NCBI RefSeq assembly: GCF_000987955.1
Contig: NZ_LAZU01000036.1
Coordinates: 124,001-188,000, forward strand
Direction of reading: 5' to 3'
DNA from: Paenibacillus sp. DMB20
GTDB taxonomy: Bacteria > Bacillota > Bacilli > Paenibacillales > Paenibacillaceae
Length of the DNA stretch: 64,000 nucleotides
Shown: positions 7,763 through 15,679 of the stretch, one piece after another
Layout of the letters: each line of letters starts with the position of its first letter
Numbering within the stretch: position 1 is the first letter of the stretch
The notes under the pieces: generated by a model
Seen by the model: the letters and a program-made list of their open reading frames with translations, nothing else
What the model was told of the DNA's origin: nothing
Databases searched by the model: none
Translations under genes and position numbers: made by a program

Positions 7763-9148
7763 CTAAGCCCAAGCTTCTGCAAGCATAATGATGCCTTGGC
7801 GGATTTGATCGATGGTTAAAGCCCCGTACCCGAGAAGCACGGTCGGGTGCTTGCCGTTTCGATTCACCCAATATCTGTCGGTTCCGTATACTTTAACGCC
7901 TCGCTGCAAGCCCAGTTCGATCAACTCCGATTCGGTTTTCTCCGTCCTGAGCGTCAGAAATGCGTGAAGCCCCGAATCCTTGCTTTGAATATCCGCAACT
8001 TCGCCCATATATCGGGCAACGGCTTCGTTAAAAAAACTTCGTTTCATTTCATATTGATTTCTCTGCTTTTTTAAATGCTTGTACCAGTAACCGTCGGACA
8101 AATACCGCGAAAAAGTCAATTGGTCGATCCTGGGAACGGGCTGATCGTATTCCGGTATGTTGCGATAAAACCGTGACAGCAGCTCATTGGGAAGCACCAT
8201 ATAACTGATATTGGTCACGGGCAGCAGCGTTCTGGAGATCCGGCCGAGGTAGATGACCTTTTCGGGACGCATGCTTTGAATCGAAGGCAGATATCCTTCA
8301 TCGTATCTATATTCCCATTCGTAGTCGTCCTCGATAATGTACCGATTTGAATCCACCCAGGAAACCAGCTGTTTTCTTTTTTCGGGAGACATGGACATTT
8401 TATTCATGAATTGCTGGGAAGGACTGACATACATAACATTGGCGCCGCTGGCCTCCAGAATGTTCATGGATACCCCATCCGGGGTCAAAGGGATCGGATG
8501 GACTTGAAAACCAAGGTTCAAAAACGTATTTCTCGCTCCGTCGTAACCGGGGTTCTCAACTCCAACGCGGTACGAGGCTGCGTCCAGAAGCTGACATAAC
8601 ATGGATACAAGCTGCTGGGGAGTTGCCCCGATCATGATTTGTTCCGGGGTCGAGATCACCCCCCTCGATTCGAAAAGCAACCGGGATAGTTCGCGCCTTA
8701 AAACGTACTCCCCTTGGGAATCGCCGTCCACCGGATAGTTGCTTTGATGGTCGGCGATAATGGCATTGCGGACTTTATTCCATCGGGCAAAAGGAAACGC
8801 GGCAAGCTCGATATTCCCGTAGCGAAAATCGATGCCGGCAGACCCGCCGTTCGCGTTTTTTGCATCTGACAGAACTTTGCAGGATGGGCTGCTGCTTGTC
8901 CTTCCGATGATCTCATAACCTTTTTTAGGAAGACTTATTGCATAACCTTCCGATACTAATAGCTGGTAGGCAAGCTCGACCGTATTTTTGCTTACATGCA
9001 AAGATGCCGCGCATGAACGAATGGATGGCAAAAAATCACCGCCCGACAGCTTCCCCTGCATGATTTCGTCTTTAAAATAACCGTAAATCTGCACGAATAA
9101 CGGTTGCTGCTTCGAATCCGGTACCAAGTTTAAAGAAAACTCGCGCAT
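7763..9148 (-). CDS. MocR/GabR-type GntR regulator with aminotransferase-like domain; PLP lysine replaced by Arg
   Basis: A GntR winged helix (QQPLFVQIYGYFKDEI, LHVSKNTVELAYQLL) is followed by a fold-type I aminotransferase domain of about 350 residues, the MocR architecture. In this family the PLP-binding lysine lies in the segment YLGTFSKxLxP; here it reads YLGRISRTLLP, with AGA (Arg) at plus-strand 8231-8233, and the downstream Arg of RIGY is Asn (TNISY). It therefore probably cannot form the internal aldimine and may sense a ligand without PLP, or be inactive. ATG 9148 is chosen (AAAAGAG, spacing 8) over ATG 9169, which has no ribosome site. It is divergent from an EamA exporter, its likely target. 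Confidence 0.85.
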   Translation of the reverse strand: MREFSLNLVPDSKQQPLFVQIYGYFKDEIMQGKLSGGDFLPSIRSCAASLHVSKNTVELAYQLLVSEGYAISLPKKGYEIIGRTSSSPSCKVLSDAKNANGGSAGIDFRYGNIELAAFPFARWNKVRNAIIADHQSNYPVDGDSQGEYVLRRELSRLLFESRGVISTPEQIMIGATPQQLVSMLCQLLDAASYRVGVENPGYDGARNTFLNLGFQVHPIPLTPDGVSMNILEASGANVMYVSPSQQFMNKMSMSPEKRKQLVSWVDSNRYIIEDDYEWEYRYDEGYLPSIQSMRPEKVIYLGRISRTLLPVTNISYMVLPNELLSRFYRNIPEYDQPVPRIDQLTFSRYLSDGYWYKHLKKQRNQYEMKRSFFNEAVARYMGEVADIQSKDSGLHAFLTLRTEKTESELIELGLQRGVKVYGTDRYWVNRNGKHPTVLLGYGALTIDQIRQGIIMLAEAWA

Positions 9149-9350
9149 AACGCTCACTCTTTTCTTCATTGTGTAAAATGATCATTGGAATGCCATGAAA
9201 TATCCTAATCCATGATACCGTTTTTTGAGGGAATGTGCATCGAGGGACCGGCAGGGTCCCGATGACCGAGCCGTACAATCGGGTTTCAAACCGTTTACTT
9301 TCCCGTTAGTTTGACTTACAATATAACGTAATTTGATATTTTAAATCTTG

Positions 9351-9406
9351 ACCCCACTTTTTTTTGTTTTCTGGCATCCAAAACAAAAAGGAAGCGGGGT
9401 TTTTTT
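9351..9406 (+). terminator. Leader terminator / possible attenuator upstream of the EamA gene
   Basis: ACCCCACTTTTTTTTGTTTT (9351-9370) pairs imperfectly with the stretch 9380-9399 (AAAACAAAAA ... GCGGGG) and is followed by T7. The hairpin ends about 20 bp before the EamA start codon, so it lies in the transcript leader and could control read-through. Confidence 0.55.
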
Positions 9407-9425
9407 GTGGAGGAGAAGAGGAATC

Positions 9426-10319
9426 ATGTTTCAGTTGTTAAAGAATTCGATGTATGTTTTTTTGGGCGCCTGCAGCTTCGGCATTTTGTCGACCATCGTC
9501 AAGGTTGCCTACGGCAAAGGTTTTGAGTTCCAGGAGGTCATGATCAGCCAGATCGGGACGGGTTGGTTGATACTGCTTGCCTTGATGCTCCTGTTCGGCA
9601 GGGTCAAAATCACGCTGCGGCAATTTTTTCGACTGGCCGGAGTAGGCTGCTGCACCTGTTTAACCGGTGTGTTTTACTACCTCTCGCTGCAAAGCATCCC
9701 GGCTTCGATTGCCGTTGTCCTTTTATTCCAGTTTACCTGGATGGGGGTAGTCATCGAAGCCATTGTCCACCGGACGAGGCCGTCGAAACGGTCCATTGTC
9801 TCTGTCGCCATCCTGCTTCTCGGGACGGTCTTGGCGGGGGGCGTGATCGGAGCGGATCACCTGCAGCTGAATTGGAAGGGGACGCTGTTGGGACTCGCCG
9901 CCGCGCTGATGATGGCATTGTTTGTCTTTTTCAGCGGGAGAGTGGAGACCCAAATGCCCTCGGTGACACGCAGTTTCTATATGTCATGCGGAGGCCTGCT
10001 TTTGCTGACGGTCCTGTTCACGCCCAAAGTGTTTGTCGAGGTAACTCCGTCGAATGGTTTGTGGTTTTACGGTCTGATCCTGGGCATTTTCGGGGTTGTC
10101 TTGCCCGTGTTGCTGTTCGCTCTGGGCGCACCGAAGATCAGCACGGGTCTGGCGACCATCCTTGGAGCGGGGGAACTGCCCGTGGCCGTCATCGTATCCG
10201 TCATCATCCTGCAGGAGCATTTAGCGATGCTGCAGTGGGCAGGGGTGCTGATCATTTTGCTGGGGATCGCGTATCCGCAAATAACGGGTTACCGAGCGCA
10301 GGCATCCGGCAAAGGATGA
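9426..10319 (+). CDS. EamA/DMT-superfamily transporter
   Basis: A polytopic membrane protein of 297 aa with ten predicted hydrophobic segments in two EamA halves (about residues 8-135 and 155-290); conserved features include YYLSLQSIPASIAVVLLF in the first half and LATILGAGELPVAVIVSVI in the second. Members export amino acids, nucleosides or small metabolites. ATG 9426 follows GGAGGAGAAGAGG; the longer ORF from 9348 would start inside a terminator-like leader hairpin. Divergent pairing with a MocR-type regulator is a common arrangement and suggests that regulator controls it. Substrate unknown. Confidence 0.85.
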   Translation: MFQLLKNSMYVFLGACSFGILSTIVKVAYGKGFEFQEVMISQIGTGWLILLALMLLFGRVKITLRQFFRLAGVGCCTCLTGVFYYLSLQSIPASIAVVLLFQFTWMGVVIEAIVHRTRPSKRSIVSVAILLLGTVLAGGVIGADHLQLNWKGTLLGLAAALMMALFVFFSGRVETQMPSVTRSFYMSCGGLLLLTVLFTPKVFVEVTPSNGLWFYGLILGIFGVVLPVLLFALGAPKISTGLATILGAGELPVAVIVSVIILQEHLAMLQWAGVLIILLGIAYPQITGYRAQASGKG

Positions 10320-10435
10320 TGATGCGGACACCGGTCCATTTGCAGTTGCAAGTTCTACCGATTACAATTTAGATAGGGTTGATGGCTGACTTCATAAATT
10401 TATCGTTTTACTAAGTAACTGAAAGGACGTTTGTC

Positions 10436-11176
10436 ATGAAAACACAGCAATTGGAAGAGCTGAAGGTTATGCGTACCGAAATTACACGGTTTATGATGAA
10501 ATACAAATTCGCGCTGGATGAAATCGAAACAAAAATCGAGATTTTAAAAGAAGAGTTTCAGTCGCTTCATGATTATTGTCCCATTGAGCATACGAAATCG
10601 CGCCTGAAATCCCCCGAAAGCATCCTGAAGAAGCTGTACCGGAAGGGCAAGGAAATATCGCTGGAATCGATCGAGGAGCACATCAAGGATATTGCCGGAC
10701 TTCGTATCACTTGCTCCTTCATCTCCGATATTTATAGAGTTAGCGACATGCTTCTTAGTCAGAGCGACCTTAGAATCCTGAACGTAAAGGACTACATCAA
10801 AAATCCGAAGCCAAACGGCTATCAAAGCCTGCACCTGCTGGTGGAGGTTCCGGTTTTCCTGTCCGACCGGGTGGAAAAAGTGTGCGTGGAAGTTCAGATC
10901 CGGACCATTGCCATGGACTTCTGGGCAAGTCTCGAGCATAAAATTTTCTACAAATACAATCAGTTCGTGCCGGAACGGCTCCTTCATGAATTGAAAGCGG
11001 CCGCGGATACCGCCAATGCTTTGGACCACCAAATGGAGCGACTCCATCGCGAGATCAAGGTGATCAAAGACGCTCAGCAGGACGAATCGTTGCTGGAGGA
11101 GCTTAAGAGCATCCAGATCAGCAATCACCAGTTCAAGCTGCCGGCCGGCCTGCTGGAAGTACTGACCAAGGAATGA
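10436..11176 (+). CDS. Small alarmone synthetase, RelA/SpoT synthetase domain (RelQ/YjbM-like)
   Basis: Cytosolic GTP pyrophosphokinase that makes (p)ppGpp from ATP and GTP/GDP. The synthetase signature is complete: EHTKSRLKSPESILKKL, EHIKDIAGLRITCSF, KDYIKNPKPNGYQSLHL, EVQIRTIAMDFWASLEHK. The length (246 aa) and absence of HD hydrolase, TGS and ACT domains place it among single-domain SAS proteins of the RelQ/YjbM group rather than long Rel. The start has GAAAGGACG upstream. It is monocistronic and its 3' region carries copy A of the dispersed repeat. Confidence 0.9.
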   Translation: MKTQQLEELKVMRTEITRFMMKYKFALDEIETKIEILKEEFQSLHDYCPIEHTKSRLKSPESILKKLYRKGKEISLESIEEHIKDIAGLRITCSFISDIYRVSDMLLSQSDLRILNVKDYIKNPKPNGYQSLHLLVEVPVFLSDRVEKVCVEVQIRTIAMDFWASLEHKIFYKYNQFVPERLLHELKAAADTANALDHQMERLHREIKVIKDAQQDESLLEELKSIQISNHQFKLPAGLLEVLTKE

Positions 11177-11270
11177 TTTATACATCGTTCCCTACGGATT
11201 GGTCGCCGATTTAACGTAAAAATCATCAGGTTCTCCGTTATCCTGTTTCAATCGGCCCGGTACGGGTAAA

Positions 11271-11385
11271 TTTAAGAGATAAGAAAGTATAAACTTCAGA
11301 GGATTGTCATCCTTATCTCGCAAGAAAAACTTCCGCTAAATGCGGTCTGTCTTCCGAGAAAGTACGTCGATAGACGTTTTTCTTA
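11271..11385 (+). repeat. Dispersed repeat, copy A
   Basis: A 115-bp element shared with 13248-13383 (minus), 17238-17334 and 57670-57785. It contains three stem-loops: GAGATAAG (11276-11283) with CTTATCTC (11312-11319); CCGC...GCGG; and ACGTC-GATA-GACGT followed by TTTTTCTT, which resembles a terminator. It lies downstream of, and in the same orientation as, the alarmone synthetase gene. Confidence 0.85.
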
Positions 11386-11390
11386 TAACA

Positions 11391-11608
11391 AGTGGGAAGT
11401 GGAACCCTATCATCATCAGACGGATAACTGACGGATCGTCATTACCGAAAGGTTGTTGATACCCATGGACACCAATGAGGAACGGATTCGGTCCTGAATC
11501 GAATGGTTCCGGCTAAACGCTTCAGCGATCTAGAGATCGCTTTAGAATAGAATATAACCGCTTCCCACGATCTAAGGGCTCCGCGAAGGCTTCGCGGAGC
11601 CTTTTCTT
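11391..11608 (+). ncRNA. Candidate structured RNA, copy 1
   Basis: No ORF explains this stretch. A closing helix GTGGGAAGTGG (11392-11402) pairs with CCGCTTCCCAC (11558-11568). Inside are TGACG-GAT-CGTCA (11429-11441), a GNRA hairpin ACC-GAAA-GGT (11444-11453), a larger hairpin near 11480-11511, and AGCGATC-TAGA-GATCGCT (11524-11541). A strong terminator follows: 11-bp stem at 11577-11601, then T-rich sequence. The same architecture, with compensatory changes in several helices, recurs at 17001-17240. I do not recognise it as a known riboswitch; an Rfam family cannot be excluded. Confidence 0.65.
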
Positions 11609-11780
11609 TATTCCCGTGTTAAACATGACGACGGATTATGAAGGATGTTCACATAATTGAAGGGAGAGAGCGGAGTCTGGGGTCACTCCCCTATGGTATA
11701 CTTATAAATTGGAAAGAATGTTATGGATTAAAGCCGAAAAACAAAATTCAATGTTGAAACATACCGATCGAGGTGGATGA

Positions 11781-13222
11781 ATGATGACAACAACCGTAGT
11801 CATTGGAGGAGGCATTACCGGTCTATCAACCTTGTATTACCTGCAAAAGGAAGTCCGTGCACACCGGCTCGATACGAAACTGGTGCTGATTGAGGCAAGC
11901 GGCACCCTGGGCGGAAAAATCCGGACCGTGACCGAAGGCGGATTTACCATGGAGACGGGGGCCGATTCCATCGTAGCCCGTAAAACCAATGTGGCTCCAT
12001 GGCTGGAAGAGCTGGGTTTAAACGATCAGGTCGTGTACAACGCCACGGGCACTTCATACATCTATACGGAAGAAGGCTTGAAAAAATACCCGAAGGCGCC
12101 GTGTTCGGCATTCCTACCGGTCTTCAATCCCTGGCGGAGGGCGAGTTGGTGTCCGCCGAGGGAAAAGTGGAGGCGCTGAAGGATTTTTATACCCCAAACG
12201 AAACGTTTACCCATGATGATTCGCTTGGACGTTTTTTGGAGGCTTTTCTCGGGGAAGAACTGGTCCGGAAGCAAATCGCGCCGGTGGTTTCCGGCGTTTA
12301 TTCCGGCGAATTGAACGATTTGACCATCGCTTCCACCTTTCCTTACCTGCTGGATTACAAAAACAAATACGGCAGCATCATTCAAGGCTTGTCCGAGAAT
12401 AAACAGCTTTATTTGGGCGCTGCAAACAAAAAGTTCATCTCTTTCAAAAACGGCATGTCCGTTCTGATCGATCGGCTGGAAGAGCTGCTAAAAACGGATG
12501 CGGACATTTACAAGGGAACCAAGGCGGTGTCCGTCGAGTCTAACGGAGAACGTTATACCGTCACCATGGGAGATGGGCAAACCATCGAGGCGGATTACAT
12601 CGTGCTGAGCAACAGCAGCAGGCAGGCTCAGGAGCTTCTGAAAGACAAGGAACTGGAAGCGGAGTTTGACCAGCTCAATACCAAATCGATGATCAGCATT
12701 TATCTTGGCTTTGATGTCCCGGATTCCCGGTTGCCGAGTGACGGAACGGGTTTCATTTCGGTTCGGGACAGCGATTTGACATGCGACGCCTGCACATGGA
12801 CAAGCCGAAAATGGGAGCATACGTCGAAAGCACGGAAGCTTCTGCTCCGGCTGTTCTACAAGAGCTCCAATCCGGAATATGGAAGGCTGGCAAAGCTTTC
12901 GGATGAAGAGCTGAAGTCGGTGGCTCTGAAGGACGTTGCGAAAAGCCTCGGAATCACGGCGGAGCCGGTTTCGGCCGAAGTGACCAAATGGCACGAAAAT
13001 ATGCCGAATTACCATCTTAAGCATCGCGAGATCGTAGAGTCATTGGAGCATAAATTGGAGGTTGGCTATCCCAACGTCATATTGGCCGGCTGCTCGTATT
13101 ATGGAGTAGGGATTCCGGACTGCATCGCGAACGGCGAGAGGACCGCTCATGTTATTGCGGAACGGCTAAAGCATAAAAGGGAAGACAGGGTTTCCCATGG
13201 CCTTCATTCGGATAAGGCTTAA
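11781..13222 (+). pseudogene. hemY: Protoporphyrinogen/coproporphyrinogen III oxidase (HemY/CgoX), single-base frameshift
   Basis: FAD-dependent oxidase of heme biosynthesis; in Firmicutes it converts coproporphyrinogen III to coproporphyrin III. The N-terminal piece carries the dinucleotide-binding motif (VVIGGGITGLSTLYYL) and GGKIRT; the downstream frame continues with PEGAVFGIPTGL through to the C-terminal FAD motif AGCSYYGVGIPDCIANGE. The two frames meet at a run of six A residues (12081-12086): seven would read KKIPEGA without interruption. Everything else looks intact, so this is either a very recent mutation, transcriptional slippage, or a sequencing error. hemE and hemH are not adjacent. 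Start ATG 11781/11784 follows GAGGTGG. Confidence 0.8.
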
Positions 13223-13247
13223 ACTTCCTCGTATAAGGTCTCTAGAT

Positions 13248-13383
13248 TAAGAAAAACGCCTATCGACGTACTTTCTCGGAAGACAAACCGCATTCAGCGG
13301 AAGTTTTTCTTGCGAGATCAGGAAGTTTTTCTTGCGAGATCAGGATGGCAAACCTCTGAAGTTTATACTTTCTGATCTCTTAA
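13248..13383 (-). repeat. Dispersed repeat, copy B, with internal 22-bp tandem duplication
   Basis: Minus-strand copy of the element at 11271. Its first stem reads GAGATCAG with CTGATCTC where the other copies have GAGATAAG with CTTATCTC, a compensatory change. The 22 bases at 13301-13322 are repeated exactly at 13323-13344. It follows the fnr terminator in the same orientation as fnr. Confidence 0.85.
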
Positions 13384-13414
13384 AAAAGACGCCGTCTTCG
13401 GACGGTGTCTTTTT
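13383..13414 (-). terminator. fnr terminator
   Basis: Read on the minus strand, AAAAAGACACCGTC and GACGGCGTCTTTTT flank a CGAA tetraloop and run straight into the T/A-rich start of repeat copy B. Confidence 0.75.
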
Positions 13415-13432
13415 GTGCAATATATTCAGGTT

Positions 13433-14215
13433 TTAGAGGCGGCAGACTTGAACCGGGCAACGGGGCGAATCAGGGCATCTGCAGTATTCGCGCAAATTTT
13501 CGATCTGGCGGATGATGAGTTTGCCCTGCTCGATATCCAGCGTGCCGTCGTTTTTCCAGTCCCCCAGCATACGGTTTACGCTTTCTCGCGTACATCCGAT
13601 CATTTCGCCAAGCTCCGTGTTGGTCAGTTTAAGCTGAATATGAATCGAGCCGTCAATGCCCGGGATCCCATAACTGTTGCTCATCCGGATCAATGTCGAC
13701 GCCAATGCGCCCGTTTTGCCGTATAACAAAAGATCGCGAAGTTTCGACTCGATGATTTGATTGTTCAGACCGAGCCAATACATGAATTTCAAGGCCATAT
13801 CCCCGCTGTTCACAAGCAGTTCTTCCAGGTCCTTTCGTAAAATAACGCCGAGTTCTGCATTGGTCACCGTTTCAGCGCCGTAACCGTATTGGGCGCCGCT
13901 AAAGCCGTTGAACTGGGCAATCAGGTCACCTTTTTGAAGAAACGATAGAATCAGATCTTTGCCGTCCTCGTTTGACTTTAGGAGTTTTACCTGGCCTGAG
14001 ACGATATAATACAGCTTGTCGGCATCATCGCCTTCCCAGAACAAGCAGGAGCCCTTGGGAATTTTTCTGATATTCATGATGCTTTTCAAGGATTCGAACT
14101 GATCCTTCGTTAAATATTGCCCGATTCCCTTTTGGTCCGATCCGCTCCCGTTATTGTTTCCCGTATGTTTTCCGCAAGTTTTAAAGGTTTGCTGATGCTC
14201 TATTGTCATGGCCAT
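13433..14215 (-). CDS. fnr: Crp/Fnr-family oxygen-responsive regulator Fnr
   Basis: Cyclic-nucleotide-binding-like beta-roll (about residues 45-150), a long dimerisation helix, and a Crp-type HTH whose recognition helix is GCTRESVNRML. The C-terminus carries Cys245, Cys247, Cys253 and Cys258 (CRCPDSPRCPVQVC), as in Bacillus-type Fnr, which binds its [4Fe-4S] cluster at C-terminal cysteines, unlike the N-terminal cluster of E. coli FNR. It is expected to activate anaerobic respiration genes at TGTGA-N6-TCACA sites, and a perfect one lies at 14325-14340 in its own upstream region. Neighbours are NreABC-like genes, divergently transcribed. Confidence 0.9.
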   Translation of the reverse strand: MAMTIEHQQTFKTCGKHTGNNNGSGSDQKGIGQYLTKDQFESLKSIMNIRKIPKGSCLFWEGDDADKLYYIVSGQVKLLKSNEDGKDLILSFLQKGDLIAQFNGFSGAQYGYGAETVTNAELGVILRKDLEELLVNSGDMALKFMYWLGLNNQIIESKLRDLLLYGKTGALASTLIRMSNSYGIPGIDGSIHIQLKLTNTELGEMIGCTRESVNRMLGDWKNDGTLDIEQGKLIIRQIENLREYCRCPDSPRCPVQVCRL

Positions 14216-14324
14216 GATATTAGCCTCCCGCTTTCGCTTTTGTTAAATTTATCATAGTAAATTCGGGAGTCCTTGAACATCGGGGAGCGCGCTGAACTTT
14301 TTCTGCGGGGATACCCCCAGGCTT

Positions 14325-14340
14325 TGTGAGGTATATCACA
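14325..14340. promoter_or_regulatory. Fnr box
   Basis: TGTGA-GGTATA-TCACA is a perfect Crp/Fnr palindrome, about 110 bp upstream of fnr and 155 bp upstream of the nreA-like gene, so it may serve both directions. Confidence 0.8.
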
Positions 14341-14399
14341 GAAAACGGAGAGGTTTTCCCGTAAACTTTCGGTGATTCAGTACCTCAATGGTGACGACT

Positions 14400-14430
14400 C
14401 CCTGAGTTTAATTTTCAGGGAATTCCCTGA
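14400..14430. promoter_or_regulatory. CCCTGA/TCAGGG operator cluster
   Basis: Half-site CCCTGA at 14400-14405 precedes a perfect 16-bp palindrome TCAGGGAATTCCCTGA at 14415-14430. It lies between the Fnr box and the nreA-like gene; a candidate site for the response regulator at 15026-15679. Confidence 0.5.
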
Positions 14431-14495
14431 GATACAATCCGACCTCCAAGGTCTACAATAGGTAAGGATACATTGTATATAGGGGAGGAACCCAC

Positions 14496-14927
14496 ATGAA
14501 TCCCGAAAATACGGAGTGGGAAAGCCGTCTGGCAATGCTTCGCGGGAGTACGGACAGCGACTTTTGTGCTACCGCTTTATATGATAAAGATACCCGTCAA
14601 ATCCGGTGGGTTGCAGCATCGGGCAATACGAACCAACGGTATCGCCATATGGTCGACCGCCCGGGACAGGGGATGGCCGGTGAAGCCGTTCGAATTGGCC
14701 GGACGATTCACCGAACATATAAACCGGACGAACAACCGGGCATTCCGGATATTATAATGGTTGCCGAACATTTATTGGTTGCAGTCGCGGTTCCCTTGCG
14801 TGGAGCAGACGGAGAAGCAAGGGGAGTCATCCTGATCGGACGAAGAACGTCTTTACCTTATACGAAGCACGATCTGGAGCTTTTGGAGGACGCAGCCGCC
14901 CGAATTTATGAAAACGCTAAAATATAA
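14496..14927 (+). CDS. GAF-domain protein, NreA-like nitrate sensor
   Basis: A 143-residue stand-alone GAF domain (WVAASGNTNQRY, RPGQGMAGEAVRIGR, AVAVPLRGADGEARGVILIGR). Size and position, immediately before a LuxR-type response regulator and a PAS histidine kinase, match NreA of the staphylococcal NreABC system, where NreA binds nitrate and restrains the kinase NreB. Assignment rests on architecture and context; nitrate-binding residues were not verified. ATG 14496 has AGGGGAGG upstream. A terminator at 14945-14975 separates it from the regulator gene, suggesting separate dosage. The Fnr box at 14325 is upstream. Confidence 0.7.
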   Translation: MNPENTEWESRLAMLRGSTDSDFCATALYDKDTRQIRWVAASGNTNQRYRHMVDRPGQGMAGEAVRIGRTIHRTYKPDEQPGIPDIIMVAEHLLVAVAVPLRGADGEARGVILIGRRTSLPYTKHDLELLEDAAARIYENAKI

Positions 14928-14944
14928 CAGCTTTCTTCAGAAAA

Positions 14945-14975
14945 AACAATCTGCGATTGCCGGGATTGTTTTTTT
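14945..14975 (+). terminator. Terminator between nreA-like and nreC-like genes
   Basis: AACAATC (14945-14951) pairs with GATTGTT (14964-14970), followed by TTTTT. Confidence 0.7.
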
Positions 14976-15025
14976 CTTATATTATGATATCAATCACACC
15001 TGTGGAACGGATATGGGAGGGAATT

Positions 15026-15679
15026 ATGATACGTCTGTTGATAGTTGACGATCACGCTGTCGTTCGATCCGGGCTCAAGCTGCTGCTCGGAGAGAAACAG
15101 AACATTGAAGTGGTCGGGGAGGCAGCGGACGGAGACGAGGCCATTCGCCAAGCCGAAGCGCTGCGGCCGGATGTAGTATTGATGGATCTGAGCATGCCGC
15201 ATGGCAAAGACGGCATGACGGCTACCGAAGAATTGAAAAAGCTGCTTCCCGATATTTTTATTTTGATTTTAACGATGCATGATGATGAGCAGTATTTATT
15301 CCGCGCGATTCAAGCGGGCGCTTCCGGATATATTTTGAAGAACGCCCCGCATGAGGAGCTGCTGACGGCGATCTCCTTCGTGGCAGCGGGCAATGCTTAT
15401 TTAACGCCGCTGGCCACCAAGCGCTTGATGGGCCAATACATAGAAAAGGTTAAAAACGGGGAAAGCGCCGATGAGTTCAGCACTTTGTCCGAACGTGAAA
15501 AGGAGGTCCTGACCTGGACGGCCAAGGGTTACTCCAATAAGGAAATCGCGGAGAATCTGGTTATCAGCGTCAAAACGGTCGAAACCCACAAAAGCAACCT
15601 GATGGAGAAGTTAGGGCTCAAAACCCGTCCCGATCTGATTAAATACGCCATGAAAAAGGGGCTGCTTCAATTTGAATAA
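15026..15679 (+). CDS. NarL/LuxR-type response regulator, NreC-like
   Basis: A receiver domain (residues 1-120: LLIVDDHAVVRSGL, phosphoacceptor Asp in DVVLMDLSMP, switch Thr in LILTMHD, Lys in GYILKNA) is joined to a C-terminal LuxR HTH (LSEREKEVLTWTAKGYSNKEIA, SVKTVETHKSNLMEKL). ATG 15026 is preceded by GGGAGG at 15015-15020, so the longer upstream ORF is not used. The kinase gene overlaps its 3' end by 8 bp. With the GAF protein and kinase it resembles NreABC, which activates nitrate and nitrite reductase genes without oxygen; no nar genes are in this window. The palindrome at 14415-14430 is a possible binding site. Confidence 0.85.
   Translation: MIRLLIVDDHAVVRSGLKLLLGEKQNIEVVGEAADGDEAIRQAEALRPDVVLMDLSMPHGKDGMTATEELKKLLPDIFILILTMHDDEQYLFRAIQAGASGYILKNAPHEELLTAISFVAAGNAYLTPLATKRLMGQYIEKVKNGESADEFSTLSEREKEVLTWTAKGYSNKEIAENLVISVKTVETHKSNLMEKLGLKTRPDLIKYAMKKGLLQFE

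Noticed and set aside
9563..10372. 269-codon ORF overlapping the EamA gene in another frame
   Set aside because: Arg/Gly/Pro-rich shadow frame without a domain; EamA is convincing.
11271..11385. Dispersed repeats considered as a CRISPR array or IS end
   Set aside because: Copies are far apart, there are no regularly spaced unique spacers, no cas genes and no transposase in the window.
11391..11608. RNA considered as T-box, SAM, FMN, TPP or lysine riboswitch
   Set aside because: Characteristic consensus stretches (for example the T-box sequence or the FMN core) are absent, and a terminator closes the unit with no gene directly downstream under its control.
12488..13024. 178-codon ORF antisense to hemY
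   Set aside because: Shadow frame of a clear heme-biosynthesis gene; no homology features.
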